Assembly (NCBI RefSeq): GCF_010093535.1
Contig: NW_022985249.1
Location: forward strand, 1-61,078
DNA from: Lindgomyces ingoldianus
Taxonomy: Eukaryota > Ascomycota > Dothideomycetes > Pleosporales > Lindgomycetaceae
Direction of reading: 5' to 3'
Length of the DNA: 61,078 bases
Part shown: piece by piece, positions 36,550 to 46,244 of the stretch
Layout: each line of letters begins with the position of its first letter
How positions within the stretch are numbered: the first letter of the stretch is position 1
Position numbers and translations under genes: made by a program
The notes under the pieces: generated by a model
What the model was told of the DNA's origin: nothing
Databases searched by the model: none
Seen by the model: only the letters and a program-made list of their open reading frames with translations

Positions 36550-37596
36550 GGTAAGAAAGAATAGAAAGACATAAGAAGACACAACACTAGGTAGTTATAT
36601 TCTTAGCATTCTACTATGCTTACGTTTATTATTTTAGCTACAACTGTTGTTACATAACTTATAATGTAAGCTGCTTTATTTATTATTATGTTTCTGTTAT
36701 ACTAGTTTTTTTAAAGTTTATATTCTTTTAGTAACACCTACTTAGTTACTGTAACAAGGTAGGCACGGTCAACCACGTGGCTTTCTCTCGCTTATAGAGG
36801 TTTAGGCTGGACTAGAGGCAACTGCTAGTGCTAGTGACAGCCCTAGCATTATCTATATATATTATACTATGCGAGAAATAATTAGCTTAAGTATTCTCGT
36901 GCGAAACTTTTAGTGCAGTGGAGAAAGTCATATAGTATCTATTTTGCAGGCAGGGCGCCTACCCTATTACAGTTACTATAGCTCTGTTATTTTTTGTTTA
37001 TAATAACTTACTGTTACGACCATTGGTTGGGGGTACGGCCCACGGTGATCACGTAGTGATCCATATCAGGTGTAGTGTGATCGCAAGAAATATTCTGCGA
37101 TCACTTTCAAAACCTGCGATCAGTGCGATCGCAGGCGGGTATATAGTCTCACCCTTCCTCCACTGTTTAAGAGGTTGTGGTTATTCTTATCTTCAAGGCA
37201 CAGCCTTAGGTACAGCAATATATCTAATATCCTTCCTAACACAAAGCGTGCAGAAGACTGTTTTCTATTTGCAGAGAGACTAAAGCTACATCTTACCTTC
37301 TCCACCTCATTCATTCTTTACTAACCTCCCCCCTCACCGTACTTCCGGCTGGATTGTACGGAGGACTGTACACCCTCCTTGCACCGTCATACGTCAGAGA
37401 AGTATCACGTGACTCTCTCTACTCCGTCCCTACCTCTCACACCTATCTCTTCCCCAGGACCCTCCGTTACCGTCAGAGGACAAGTCGAGGTAAGGTATTA
37501 TAACGCCTACTTATTTTTAAAGTTATTTAATAGAATAACTTCTTTATGTTTAAAGTCTCTAATAAATTACTATTTATAACATGTAGTAGTAACTTG
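36550..37596. other. gene-free stretch with a GC-richer block and hairpins
   Basis: AT-rich to about 37010. Then a balanced block (37012-37500) starts TGTTACGACC and could be another LTR, but no target duplication was found. The hairpin cluster at 37047-37136 lies inside it. No gene seen. Confidence 0.45.
37047..37136. repeat. three consecutive GATC-containing palindromes
   Basis: GATCAC-GTA-GTGATC (37047-37061), then GTGATCGCA ... TGCGATCAC (37077-37104, 9-bp perfect arms), then CCTGCGATC-AGTGC-GATCGCAGG. All three arms share the core TGATC or GCGATC, so they can also pair with each other. Possible recognition site or transposon end; function unknown. Confidence 0.6.
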
Positions 37597-39889
37597 TGTA
37601 ACGGCACAGCCAAGACAATGGGTCCGAATGCGGTGGGAATCCACTCAGAAGCATATGGGAGTGTGTGGGGACTTAGAACCTAGGAATTTCTATTAACACC
37701 TATAGGCCTTGTATAAAGGATATTAGGAAACTACTAAGCTAGCTACAAGGTCAAGGTGCAACTAAATACATAAGGGAATAAAAGTAACAGCAGGAATTAG
37801 GGCTAGGTTAGGGTTAGAGCTAATGCAGGGGCCTTCTAGAGGTTCTAGGACGCCTAAGATAGAACAATTTATAAGAATTATTACACTACCCCCCCTCTAT
37901 AGACTAATAGTTCTTATTAGTAGTAGTTATAGTATAAAGTATTACTGTTATATTCTTTACATTCTTAAACTAAAACTAGTCTAATTTAGCTAGTTGTTCT
38001 TACTCTAAGTATTCCTTTACACTACTAGCAGTATTCTTTAAGCTAAACACTATATATGCAGTTATTAATTATTAAAGTAGCAAGTGTAATGTATTAATTA
38101 AAAATAATTTAGATAAGATAATAAAGTTTTTCTTAAGTCCTTCTTTTTAGATTGTACACTGTAAGGTAGGCTACTATAGCTTTAAAAAAGTTTACTTAGG
38201 TATATTTAAAACTATAGTTTAGTACTTATAGGCTAGAAAAAAGCTTCTTTTATAAGTAAAAAGACTAATCTAACTAAAATACTTTTTTTTAATAGCTGCA
38301 CTAATAAAGCGCGATTTAAATGTAGAAAACACTTTCTTTTTATTTACTCTAAAAGTTTAGAACACTTATTATGCCTTAGTTTTCTTTTAACTAGTAATAA
38401 AATAAGCTTATAAGAGCTTTATTATATTCTCTACACTTTTAAACTAAAACTAGTCTAATTTAGCTAGGTATTCTAGCTCTAGATAATCCTTTACAATACT
38501 AGCTGTGTGTCTCTATATTAATGCTATATGTGCGCACTTACTCTAATAGTAATTTAAATTAATGCTAGGGCTATCTATAATAAAGGCTTACTATTATTTA
38601 AACATAAGTTTTTTACTATTTATAAAAATTTTAATTTTAAATATGTGTTTAGTAAAGTAAATTTACTAAGTCTAAAAAGTGCCTAAAAGGTCTCTTACAC
38701 TTAAAGTAGTAAAAGTAGTATAAGGTGTTATTAGAAGTAATTTAGTAGTTAGTAAAAGTTAACTAGTAGTTTTTAGCTAAATTAGCTACTTAAGCTATAC
38801 TTATAATTAAATAATCTAATTATTAATAAATATACTACTAAAGGTTAACTTTAAATTAAGTAGAAGTATAGCTTTAAGTGCTGCAGAAGTAGGTTTAGCT
38901 GTTAACATAGGTTATTAATTAACTCTAAAAAGCTTACTTTAGCTAAAGCGTATTTTAATTCTAGAAGTAAGAAGTAGTTAGTTAGACATTAGTAGTTGCC
39001 TTTAATTTTAATAAGTTATTAGTAGTCTCTAAGTTTCTACTTTAGCCTACTTTTTACAACTTTTTTAAAAGCAATTTTAATTATAGAGGATAGAAAGTTC
39101 TAAACTTAAAGCCCTTAGTTAATAAAAAGTCTTTAGAATTCTATCTATAAACTAAATAGTTTAATATAATAGTGTGTAAGTATTATAACTTTGTTAGATA
39201 TGCGCACCTACTGTCAAGACAGGAGGAACGCTGGACGAAAGCTGCTACATAGTACGAGCAATAAGCTCGAACAGCATTTTGCAAAAAATTGCAGCATGTT
39301 GCAGCTAGTCGCGCATAGGGCTAGTGCGCGAGGGACTCGGACCGGAAAAACAAAGCCGAGCAACACGAGCAGAGCAGACAAAAAAGAAAAAGAAACATTG
39401 ATCAATCAATACAATCAATCATCATCCTATACATTATATCTAAAACCCATCATTCATCTTAGGAAGCCTAGAAACAGTGCTTTAATCTAACAAACTTAAA
39501 CTAAATTAAACACATTTTAGAGCTTACATATAGTTAAACAAATAATTAGTGTAATATTATAATAAGGCTGTTACTAGTAAAAGTAAGTTTTCTAATATAA
39601 TATAACAGCACAGACAAGACAATAGGTCTAAATGCAGTAGGAATCCACTTAGAGGCATATAGAAGTGCGTGGGGACTTAGAACCTAGGAATTTCCATTAA
39701 CACCTATAGGCCTTGTACAAAGGATATTAGAAAACTACTAAGCTAGCTACAAGGGAAAGGTGCGACTAAATACATGAGGGAATAGGGGTAACAGCAGGGG
39801 TCGGGGCCAGGTCGGGGTCAGAGCCGATACAGGGGCCTTCCGGAGGTTCCGGGACGCCCGAGATGGAACGATTCATGAGAATCGTTACA
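37597..39889 (+). mobile_element. LTR retrotransposon relic with two LTRs and target duplication
   Basis: The 5' LTR (37597-37885) starts TGTAACGGCACAG and the 3' LTR (39601-39889) starts TATAACAGCACAG, its TG changed to TA, and ends ATCGTTACA. ACTTG stands at both outer edges (37592-37596, 39890-39894), so the pair belongs to one insertion. The internal region is only ~1.7 kb, AT-rich and without recognisable gag or pol, and includes a nested solo LTR. It was either deleted or non-autonomous from the start. Confidence 0.8.
39192..39492 (+). mobile_element. Copia-type solo LTR nested in the LTR element
   Basis: TGTTAGATATGCG...TTTAATCTAACA with perfect short inverted ends and AACTT on both sides (39187-39191, 39493-39497). 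It lies inside the internal region of the 37597-39889 element, so it is younger than that element. Confidence 0.88.
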
Positions 39890-39937
39890 ACTTGTAGTAA
39901 AATGCAGCAACTAATAGTAAAATATAATAACTTATAA

Positions 39938-40566
39938 TGTTAGTTGACCTAGGTTCAATCAAACAAACGTACGCCTAAGGGGCGTACTAAGAGGTGAGCA
40001 GGCAAAGATCTTCTTGTTATTAACTACTGCCCTCTCTTTTTATACAAAGAAAGAGGGTTCTTAAGTACACATAGCCCTTAACACATAGGCTAGATAGCTA
40101 ACGTTTTAGGCAACCTAATTTAGCTGTACATGTGTATAGACGCAGCTATACTTATATATAAACACTAGCAACTTTTTACTTTTATACAGTTACTTACTTA
40201 TTTATACATTAATTTTACTTTTTTTTTTTTTTTTTTTACTCTCCTACTTTCTTTTTTAGAGCTAACCCTTAGTGCTTCTTTTATTTATAATATCCCCTAG
40301 TGTCCGTACGCAGCAGCAGCGTCGCGGCCTGGATACGAGCGATCACGCACGAGCAGGATCACGTATCTATGTCACATGATGCTCGTGCGCGAACCTCCGT
40401 GCGCGAACATCTAGATATCCCCCTTTTCCTCCGTACGGAGGAAAAACAAGAAGCAATCAACACTAGTTACCTAACACCCCCGTGCGATGTTTACACCGTG
40501 CAAACCTCTCCGTCTCGTACGCATTTGCTGACACCAAGTGCTAGCTAGCAGAGAGTCCATTCAACA
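39938..40566 (+). repeat. LTR-like dispersed repeat
   Basis: Begins TGTTAGTTGACCTAGG. Its first ~230 bp recur at 43429-43657 and its last ~260 bp recur at 1-270. Bounds TG...CA (CCATTCAACA) suggest an LTR, but the flanks (TATAA / CCTAG) do not match, so the limits may be wrong. A poly-T run lies near 40216-40237. Confidence 0.5.
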
Positions 40567-40846
40567 CCTAGCTTCTTAGCTTATGTATAATTTAACTTGC
40601 TTTTAGAATAGTGCCTATGCTTAGCTAGAGTAAGAAAAAGTTCTTACTTAACTACATAAAAAAAGTTATTAAAATTATATGTTATTTATCTTTTAAAGTT
40701 ATTTTACTTTTATAGTGTATACTTTTTTTTTAGTAGCTTACACATGTCTAAGAGGATATACACTATATATAAAGCTTATTATTTTAGTAGAGGAGAGTCT
40801 ATATCTATTTTATTATGCAGAAGATCTAAATTTACTTTTTTATGTA

Positions 40847-42712
40847 ACGTACTTCATAGGCGAGTTGCTTACACACCTAAGTTACCTACTTTTGCTAAGA
40901 CCCTACTACACTACTTTTCTTACACTAATGCATTCCTAACAACACTACTTAAATGTGTTAAAGAAATGTTAGATATAGCTTACACTTTAGGTTTTTAAAT
41001 AAAACGCAACACTTTTTAACTAATGCGCTGCAGCTATCTATAGGGTTTTTTAAAAGATAATAAGCAACTAACGCGCTAGACAACCTTTCTAAGCTAATTA
41101 TATAGCTAACTTATAAAAGCTAGACAATAATAAGGAGCAGGTAATTATTTAGCACATACTTAAGCTAGATGCGCAAGGATTTCCCCTCTAGCTAGCAGCT
41201 ATAGCTAATATAGCTAATTCTTTGCACGCTAAGCATAATATAGGCTATATTAGCATAAACTAGCCTAATATGTTTATTAAGTGTTACCTAGAGCTTAAAG
41301 TAAAGTTTAAGTATAAGTATAACTATAAAAGAGCCTTTTATAAAAATCTTACAGTAATTTAAAGCTAGTTTAACCTTATAAAGAATATTAAAGCTAAGTA
41401 TAGCATCTAGAATAATAACACGTACAACTTTAATAAGATAAAGTTTATAATAGGCTAGATATCTACTAGAGCAGTTATTACAGGTTTAGAGAGATAAGGA
41501 CAGCTAAAAGCAGTCTAGCTAGGTAACTAGAAGTAGACAATAGCTATCTAGGGCATTAATACTAAAGGGTAGGCTATTTTACTTTTTATTATTTTCTAGG
41601 GTAGCAACTACTTTTTAAACTAGTATAAAAAGAAAAATCTACTTTAGAATTAAGTTATTATAATCTCTAAGCGCAGCTAGACTACTAATTAGCTTAGTCT
41701 AGACTAGTTAAAGCACTTTAACGCGCATATAAAGAAGTGTACTATTAGCAGCTACTATCTGCTAGTTATTAATAGCTATAAAAGCTACAACTTGCTTTAT
41801 TTCTAGTAATACTATAAAAATAATAAAATTATTACTATTTACATGCCTTTTTACTTATTACACTTTTTATAGCTACTTAATGTAGGTTGTTTTGCTTCTT
41901 TAAAAAAGGTGTATAAGCGCTAAGCTAAAAACCTTATACATAACTTAATTACTTATATTACAAAAATAAAGTTTCTGCTATGCTTTAAAGTAGCTTATAA
42001 TGCTATAATTATTTCTAGTAATATCTAAGAAGGGTTTTAAAGCGCTAAATTAGTTCTTTTTAACCTATAATAAGTTATAATAGGCCTTAATGTAAAGTTA
42101 CGCACTCTATTACTACTACTACCTATATATAATAAGCCCTAGCAGTTGTAAACCCTAAGCAATACTCTAAAACTTAGGTTATAATTAATATTTATAAAGA
42201 TAAGAATTTAAAAGCATATAAATAGTTTACTAACTTTTATAGTTAAAGTGTTTAAGAAGGTTTTAAAGGGGGCAGTAATAATTATACATAAGCTAGTGTT
42301 AGCGTAATAAGAAATTACTAAGCTTTAAGTAGCTAATAAAGCTACTACATAACATAAATTACATAAAAGAAAGTAAATTAAGGCAAAAAAAACTTTAATA
42401 ATTTAGAAAGGCCTATGCTTAACAGCTTTAAAAAAGTTTAAAGCGCGCAGTAACAGAAAAAAGGTAAAGAAGCAGGTGTAAGCTAAAGTAGGTAAGCTAT
42501 CCTAAAGGCGCTGTAGATAGTGTAATTAGACTAGGCATAACACGCAAATGTGTAAGCAAGAAGCAGAAGTAGTATCTAAATAATATTCTAGGCTGTACTG
42601 TACTATATAGTGCCAGAGCGGGTTGTTATGGGCCATAATAGAGTTTGTTGGGGTGGGGTCTTGGCAAAAGTGAGCGACTCGGGTGTGTGAGCAACTCGCC
42701 TATGAAGTACGT
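40847..42712 (+). mobile_element. full-length Fot1/pogo-like transposon relic, RIP-killed
   Basis: 1,866 bp with terminal repeats ACGTACTTCATAGGCGAG...CTCGCCTATGAAGTACGT and TA on both sides. Past the stops, the plus strand shows a DDE_1 transposase: NTYNFNK (usual YNFDE), INTKG-AI-LFIIF-G (usual GWAIPPFIIF), LLVINSYKS (usual LLVLDGHxSH, Asp now Asn), LQPLNVGCF-type sequence, and a C-terminal CCHC-like finger (RRC..C...H...C). Catalytic Asp codons have become Asn by G-to-A changes. It is the only long copy here, and the source of sequence for the 1,100-bp foldbacks. Confidence 0.88.
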
Positions 42713-42790
42713 TAGAATTATTTTAAATATATATGTAACCCCTAATAACTTTTTATATAAGGTGTACAAAGACGCTATAGCTTAGGGAAG

Positions 42791-43020
42791 AGTGTAGGTT
42801 AATTACTTTCTGTGCAAGCAATTAATCCTTAAGGGGGTAAAAAAGAAGAGAAGGTGTTAGTTAGTTACCTTCTATGTAAGCAATTAATCCCTAGAGAGGT
42901 AAGAGGGGAGAGGAGGTGTTAGTTAGTTGCCTTCTGTGCAAGCAATTAATCCTTAAAGGGAGAAAAAAGTGTTAGTTAGTTATTACCTTTTATATAGGTA
43001 ATTAATTAAGGGGGGGGGGT
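42791..43020 (+). repeat. four imperfect repeats of a ~37-bp unit
   Basis: Units near 42793, 42854, 42916 and 42969 share GTTAGTTAGTTACCTTCTRT and then GCAAGCAATTAATCC. They are separated by purine-rich tracts (GGGGTAAAAAAG..., GAGAGGTAAGAGGGG) that vary in length. No open frame spans them. Confidence 0.65.
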
Positions 43021-43056
43021 GTTAACAAAGTAGGCTGCTAATAAGAAGCCTTCTTT

Positions 43057-43404
43057 ATGTAGCTACACACATAGTAGGTTTCTAATTATGCAGCCTATAT
43101 TGTCTTCTCTGCGTAGCTACGCACGCAGTAGGTAAGTAGTTGCATAGCCTATATTAACAGGAGGCTTTAGGGCGTATAAAGGCTTAGTAGTAAGCTCTTT
43201 TTGTGTAGCTACGCACGCAGCAGGTTACTAATCTTGTCTTTATATAATTAGTTAATCTAGGGGCGCGCATAATGCTTGTCTAAGCCCTCTCTGCGTAGCT
43301 ACGCACGTAGTAGGAGTAAGCTGTTTATATAGTAGCAGTTTTATTAATTCTTACAAATCTATCTATTAAGAATAATATCCTTTGCGTAGCTACGCACGCA
43401 GTAA
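43057..43404 (+). repeat. array of five palindromic 22-bp repeats with unrelated spacers
   Basis: Copies near 43057, 43110, 43202, 43292 and 43383 share TGCGTAGCTACGCACGCAGTAG, whose first 14 bases are a perfect palindrome (TGCGTAGCTACGCA). The last four starts are about 90 bp apart, the first gap about 53 bp. Spacers are not similar to each other. The layout superficially recalls CRISPR, but this is fungal DNA with no cas genes, so it is a eukaryotic repeat of unknown nature. Confidence 0.7.
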
Positions 43405-43428
43405 ATAGTTTATTAATAAACTAATTAG

Positions 43429-43657
43429 TGTTAGTTAACCTAGGTTTAATTAAATAAACATACACCTAAAGAGTGTACTAAAAGGTAAGTAAGTAAAGAT
43501 TTTCTTGTTATTAACTACTACCCTCTCTTTTTATATAAAGAAAGAGAGTTTTTAAGTACACATAGCCCCTAACGCACAGGCTAGATAGCTAATGTTTTAG
43601 GCAACCTAATTCAGCTGTACGCGTGTACAGACGCAGCTGTACTTACATACAGACATA
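43429..43657 (+). repeat. second copy of the 39938 repeat, cut by a foldback
   Basis: Matches 39938-40170 with C-to-T and G-to-A differences (TGTTAGTTAACCTAGG start). The foldback at 43660 follows at once. The remainder of the repeat is not found beyond the foldback. Confidence 0.7.
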
Positions 43658-43659
43658 TA

Positions 43660-44758
43660 ACGTACTTTACAGGCAAGTTGCTTACACACCTAAGTTACTT
43701 ACTTTTACTAAGACTCTACTAAACTACTTTTTTTACACTAATGCATTTCTAACAACACTACTTAGACATGCTAAAAGAATGTTAGATATAGCTTACACTT
43801 TAAGGTTTTAAATAAAATATAAAACTTTTAAAGAAATATGCTGTAGCTATGTATAAAGTTTTTTAAAAGATAATAAATAACTATAGCGCTAAATAACTTT
43901 TATAAGCTAATTCTATAGCTAACTTATAAAGGCTAAGTAATAATAAAAAGTAGGTAATTATTAAAACTATACTTAAGCTATATATATAAGAATTTTCCTT
44001 TTAGATAGCATTTATAGCTAATATAGCTAATTCTTTACACAGTAAGTGTAATCTAGGCTATATTAGCATAAACTAGTCTAGTATATTTATAAATTATTAT
44101 TTAAAGCTTAAAGTAAAGTTTTAAGCATAAGTATAGTTAATAAATATTTAGCGTATTTTAAAGCTTATTTTACTAAAGTTATACATGTTATTATTCTAGA
44201 TGCTATACTTAGCTTTAATATTCTTTATAAATCTAAACCTACTTTAAATTACTTTAGAACTTTTATAAACAGCTTTTTTATAGTTATACTTATACTTAAA
44301 TGTTACTTTAAGCTTTAGACAACACTTTATAAACATACTAAGCTAGTTTATGCTAATATAGCCTAAATTACACTTAGTATGCAAAGAATTAGCTATATTA
44401 GCTATAAATGCTATTTAAGAGAAAAATCTTTATGTATATAGCTTAAGTATAGTTTTAATAATTACCTACTTCTTCTTATTATCTAGCCTTTATAAGTTAG
44501 CTATAGAATTAGCTTATAAATATTATCTAGTGCCTTAGTTATTTATTATTTTTTAAGAGACTTTATATATAGCTGCAGCATGTTTCTTTAAAAGTTTTAT
44601 ATTTTATTTAAAAGCTTAGAGTGTAAGCTATATCTAACATTCTTTTAGCATGTCTAAGTAGTGTTATTAGGAATGCACTAGTATAAGAAAAGTAGTTTAG
44701 TAGGTCTTAGCAAAAGTTAGCAACTTAGGTGTGTAAGCAACTCGCCTGTAAAGTATGT
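43660..44758. mobile_element. 1,099-bp foldback element, Fot1-derived
   Basis: ACGTACTTTACAGGCAAG to GCCTGTAAAGTATGT with TA on both sides and long inverted arms. Uninterrupted, and heavily RIP-altered. It shows the intact sequence at the two points where family B inserted in other copies. Confidence 0.85.
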
Positions 44759-44851
44759 TAGTAAAATATAGTAAATTATAATTAGCAAAGGTCGTTCCAA
44801 GATTGACGGCAGTCTAGAATAGGGCACTGAGAAGCAGTTAAAGGGTGTACG

Positions 44852-46020
44852 CTAGAGCCTGATATTTAGAAGTATTTTCCATAGTTTTAGGCCTATTGGA
44901 GCAGCGGTGTGGGTGAAGAGACCATTCTTGGACAAGACCCAAAACGATTCGAGACAGCGAGATCCAGCGCTGATGAGAATTATTTGGTGTCTCATTATCC
45001 CCGAGAATCGAAGTTTTTGCCGGCTAATCCATGTTCCTTTGCTTCCATTGTCGGCTTGATCTTCCATATCAGGGTTAAGATATTGCCAGTAAATCTTCAG
45101 GGCGGGTACCCTGGGGATGGCAGGGGCAAGAACAATACTTCCCACCGCAATGTAGAGCAAGTAGTACGATTGCGAGTGACACTTCGACGGCTTCGTCACA
45201 GTTCTAGAGGAATTATCAGCTCGAACGGTCCAGTTGAAAGGAAGAATCCGGTCAACCCAATCATCCATGGCCATGTCTCCAGGTTTCTTGGACTGCTCTC
45301 TCCAAGCCTCATTGCATATATATTGACTCCGGTTCCCAATCGACAGAGCGTCATAGTCAGATCTACAACAGCTTTGTCCGATAGTGAGAGTTCTTTGGCC
45401 GTGCCGTCGCAAAACGAGGTAGTGTTGAAGATCGCTCATTCGTGGGTTCAACAAGCACTATTCCCATGACAGTGATCGCACATATTAAGGCCGATGTTGT
45501 TCATGATGGCTTGGTGTAATTTTCAGCAGGGTGAGTCAGGCGTGCAAGGTGAAGATTGGCCGATGGGAGGCTGTGCGCCACAGGCTTGTCGGAAACGTTT
45601 AGGTGCCCGCGCCAACACCCCGACGTATTGTCGGTATAATCAAAGATCCGTACCTTGACTTTGATGCTGAGGCGCAGCTATTCGAATCCGTTGAAACAAA
45701 CACAAAAAGTAATTTTTTGAGCACCACAGTGAAAATGCGACTGGAGACATCGGTCACGTGGAGCGGTTTCATGTGCGACAAGATCGGCTCCGCCCTTCTT
45801 CCCCTACGAGATAAGCGGTGAGAGTTCATGCAAAGCCTCGGGCAAGGCTAAATCATACGATATGATCCGGTCAAGACTTCAAAAAAATCCGGTCAGGTAT
45901 CGAAAGACTGAATGCATCGTCGCTAACGTCGTCCAAATTCGGCAATTGTGGCTTGAGGCGTTCTCACTCCACTACGCCAAATCCGGATTGACCAGTGAGA
46001 TATAAGCAGGGAAGGCTTTG
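44852..46020 (-). pseudogene. truncated tandem copy of the neighbouring membrane-protein gene
   Basis: The minus-strand frame 44852-45454 contains CNEAW...DDWVDRILPFNWTVRAD...KCHSQSYYL, which aligns with CTQEW...DDWLEYILPWNWTIHYD...KCHRPSYYL of the intact neighbour. It has only the extracellular part and one membrane segment; the rest is gone and a transposon lies ~90 bp beyond. The N-terminal signal peptide was not found in frame. Sequence at 45930-46000 (GTGGCTTGAGGCGTTCTCACTCCAC) matches the upstream region of the intact gene near 49137 (GTGGCTTGTGGCGTCCTCACTCCAC), so the duplicated unit included the promoter. Confidence 0.7.
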
Positions 46021-46244
46021 ATCACGTCTCGTGAGACCACCGGAATGGGATATCTCTCCAATTGGGGAAAGCAAAGTGAAGCAGGTCTGGATACTCGATA
46101 TGGGAAGTTCCGCAGTACCTGTGAGGAGGTAGCAAGGGTTGCATGTGACCGAATCGATTAAGAATCAATAGTATTACCCAAGAAGTTGCATTTGATTTGG
46201 ACACGTCTGCGCAGTTCAGAGCTGCAAGATACGCCTCAAATAAT

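Noticed and set aside
39938..39970. tRNA-like B box (GGTTCAATC) at the start of the LTR-like repeat
   Set aside because: No A box or cloverleaf could be built around it.
43057..43404. CRISPR array (regular palindromic repeats with unique spacers)
   Set aside because: The DNA is eukaryotic (introns, HET, fungal NRPS), no cas genes are present, and spacers (~30-70 bp) vary in length.
43623..43811. Small gene (about 62 codons) like similar frames at 40744 and 11193
   Set aside because: These frames run through the inverted arms of foldback elements, so they recur wherever an arm lies. No independent support as genes.
45603..45829. Short gene on either strand near 45.6-45.8 kb
   Set aside because: Both strands are open for ~75 codons, neither matches a family, and the place corresponds to the 5' region of a decayed duplicate.
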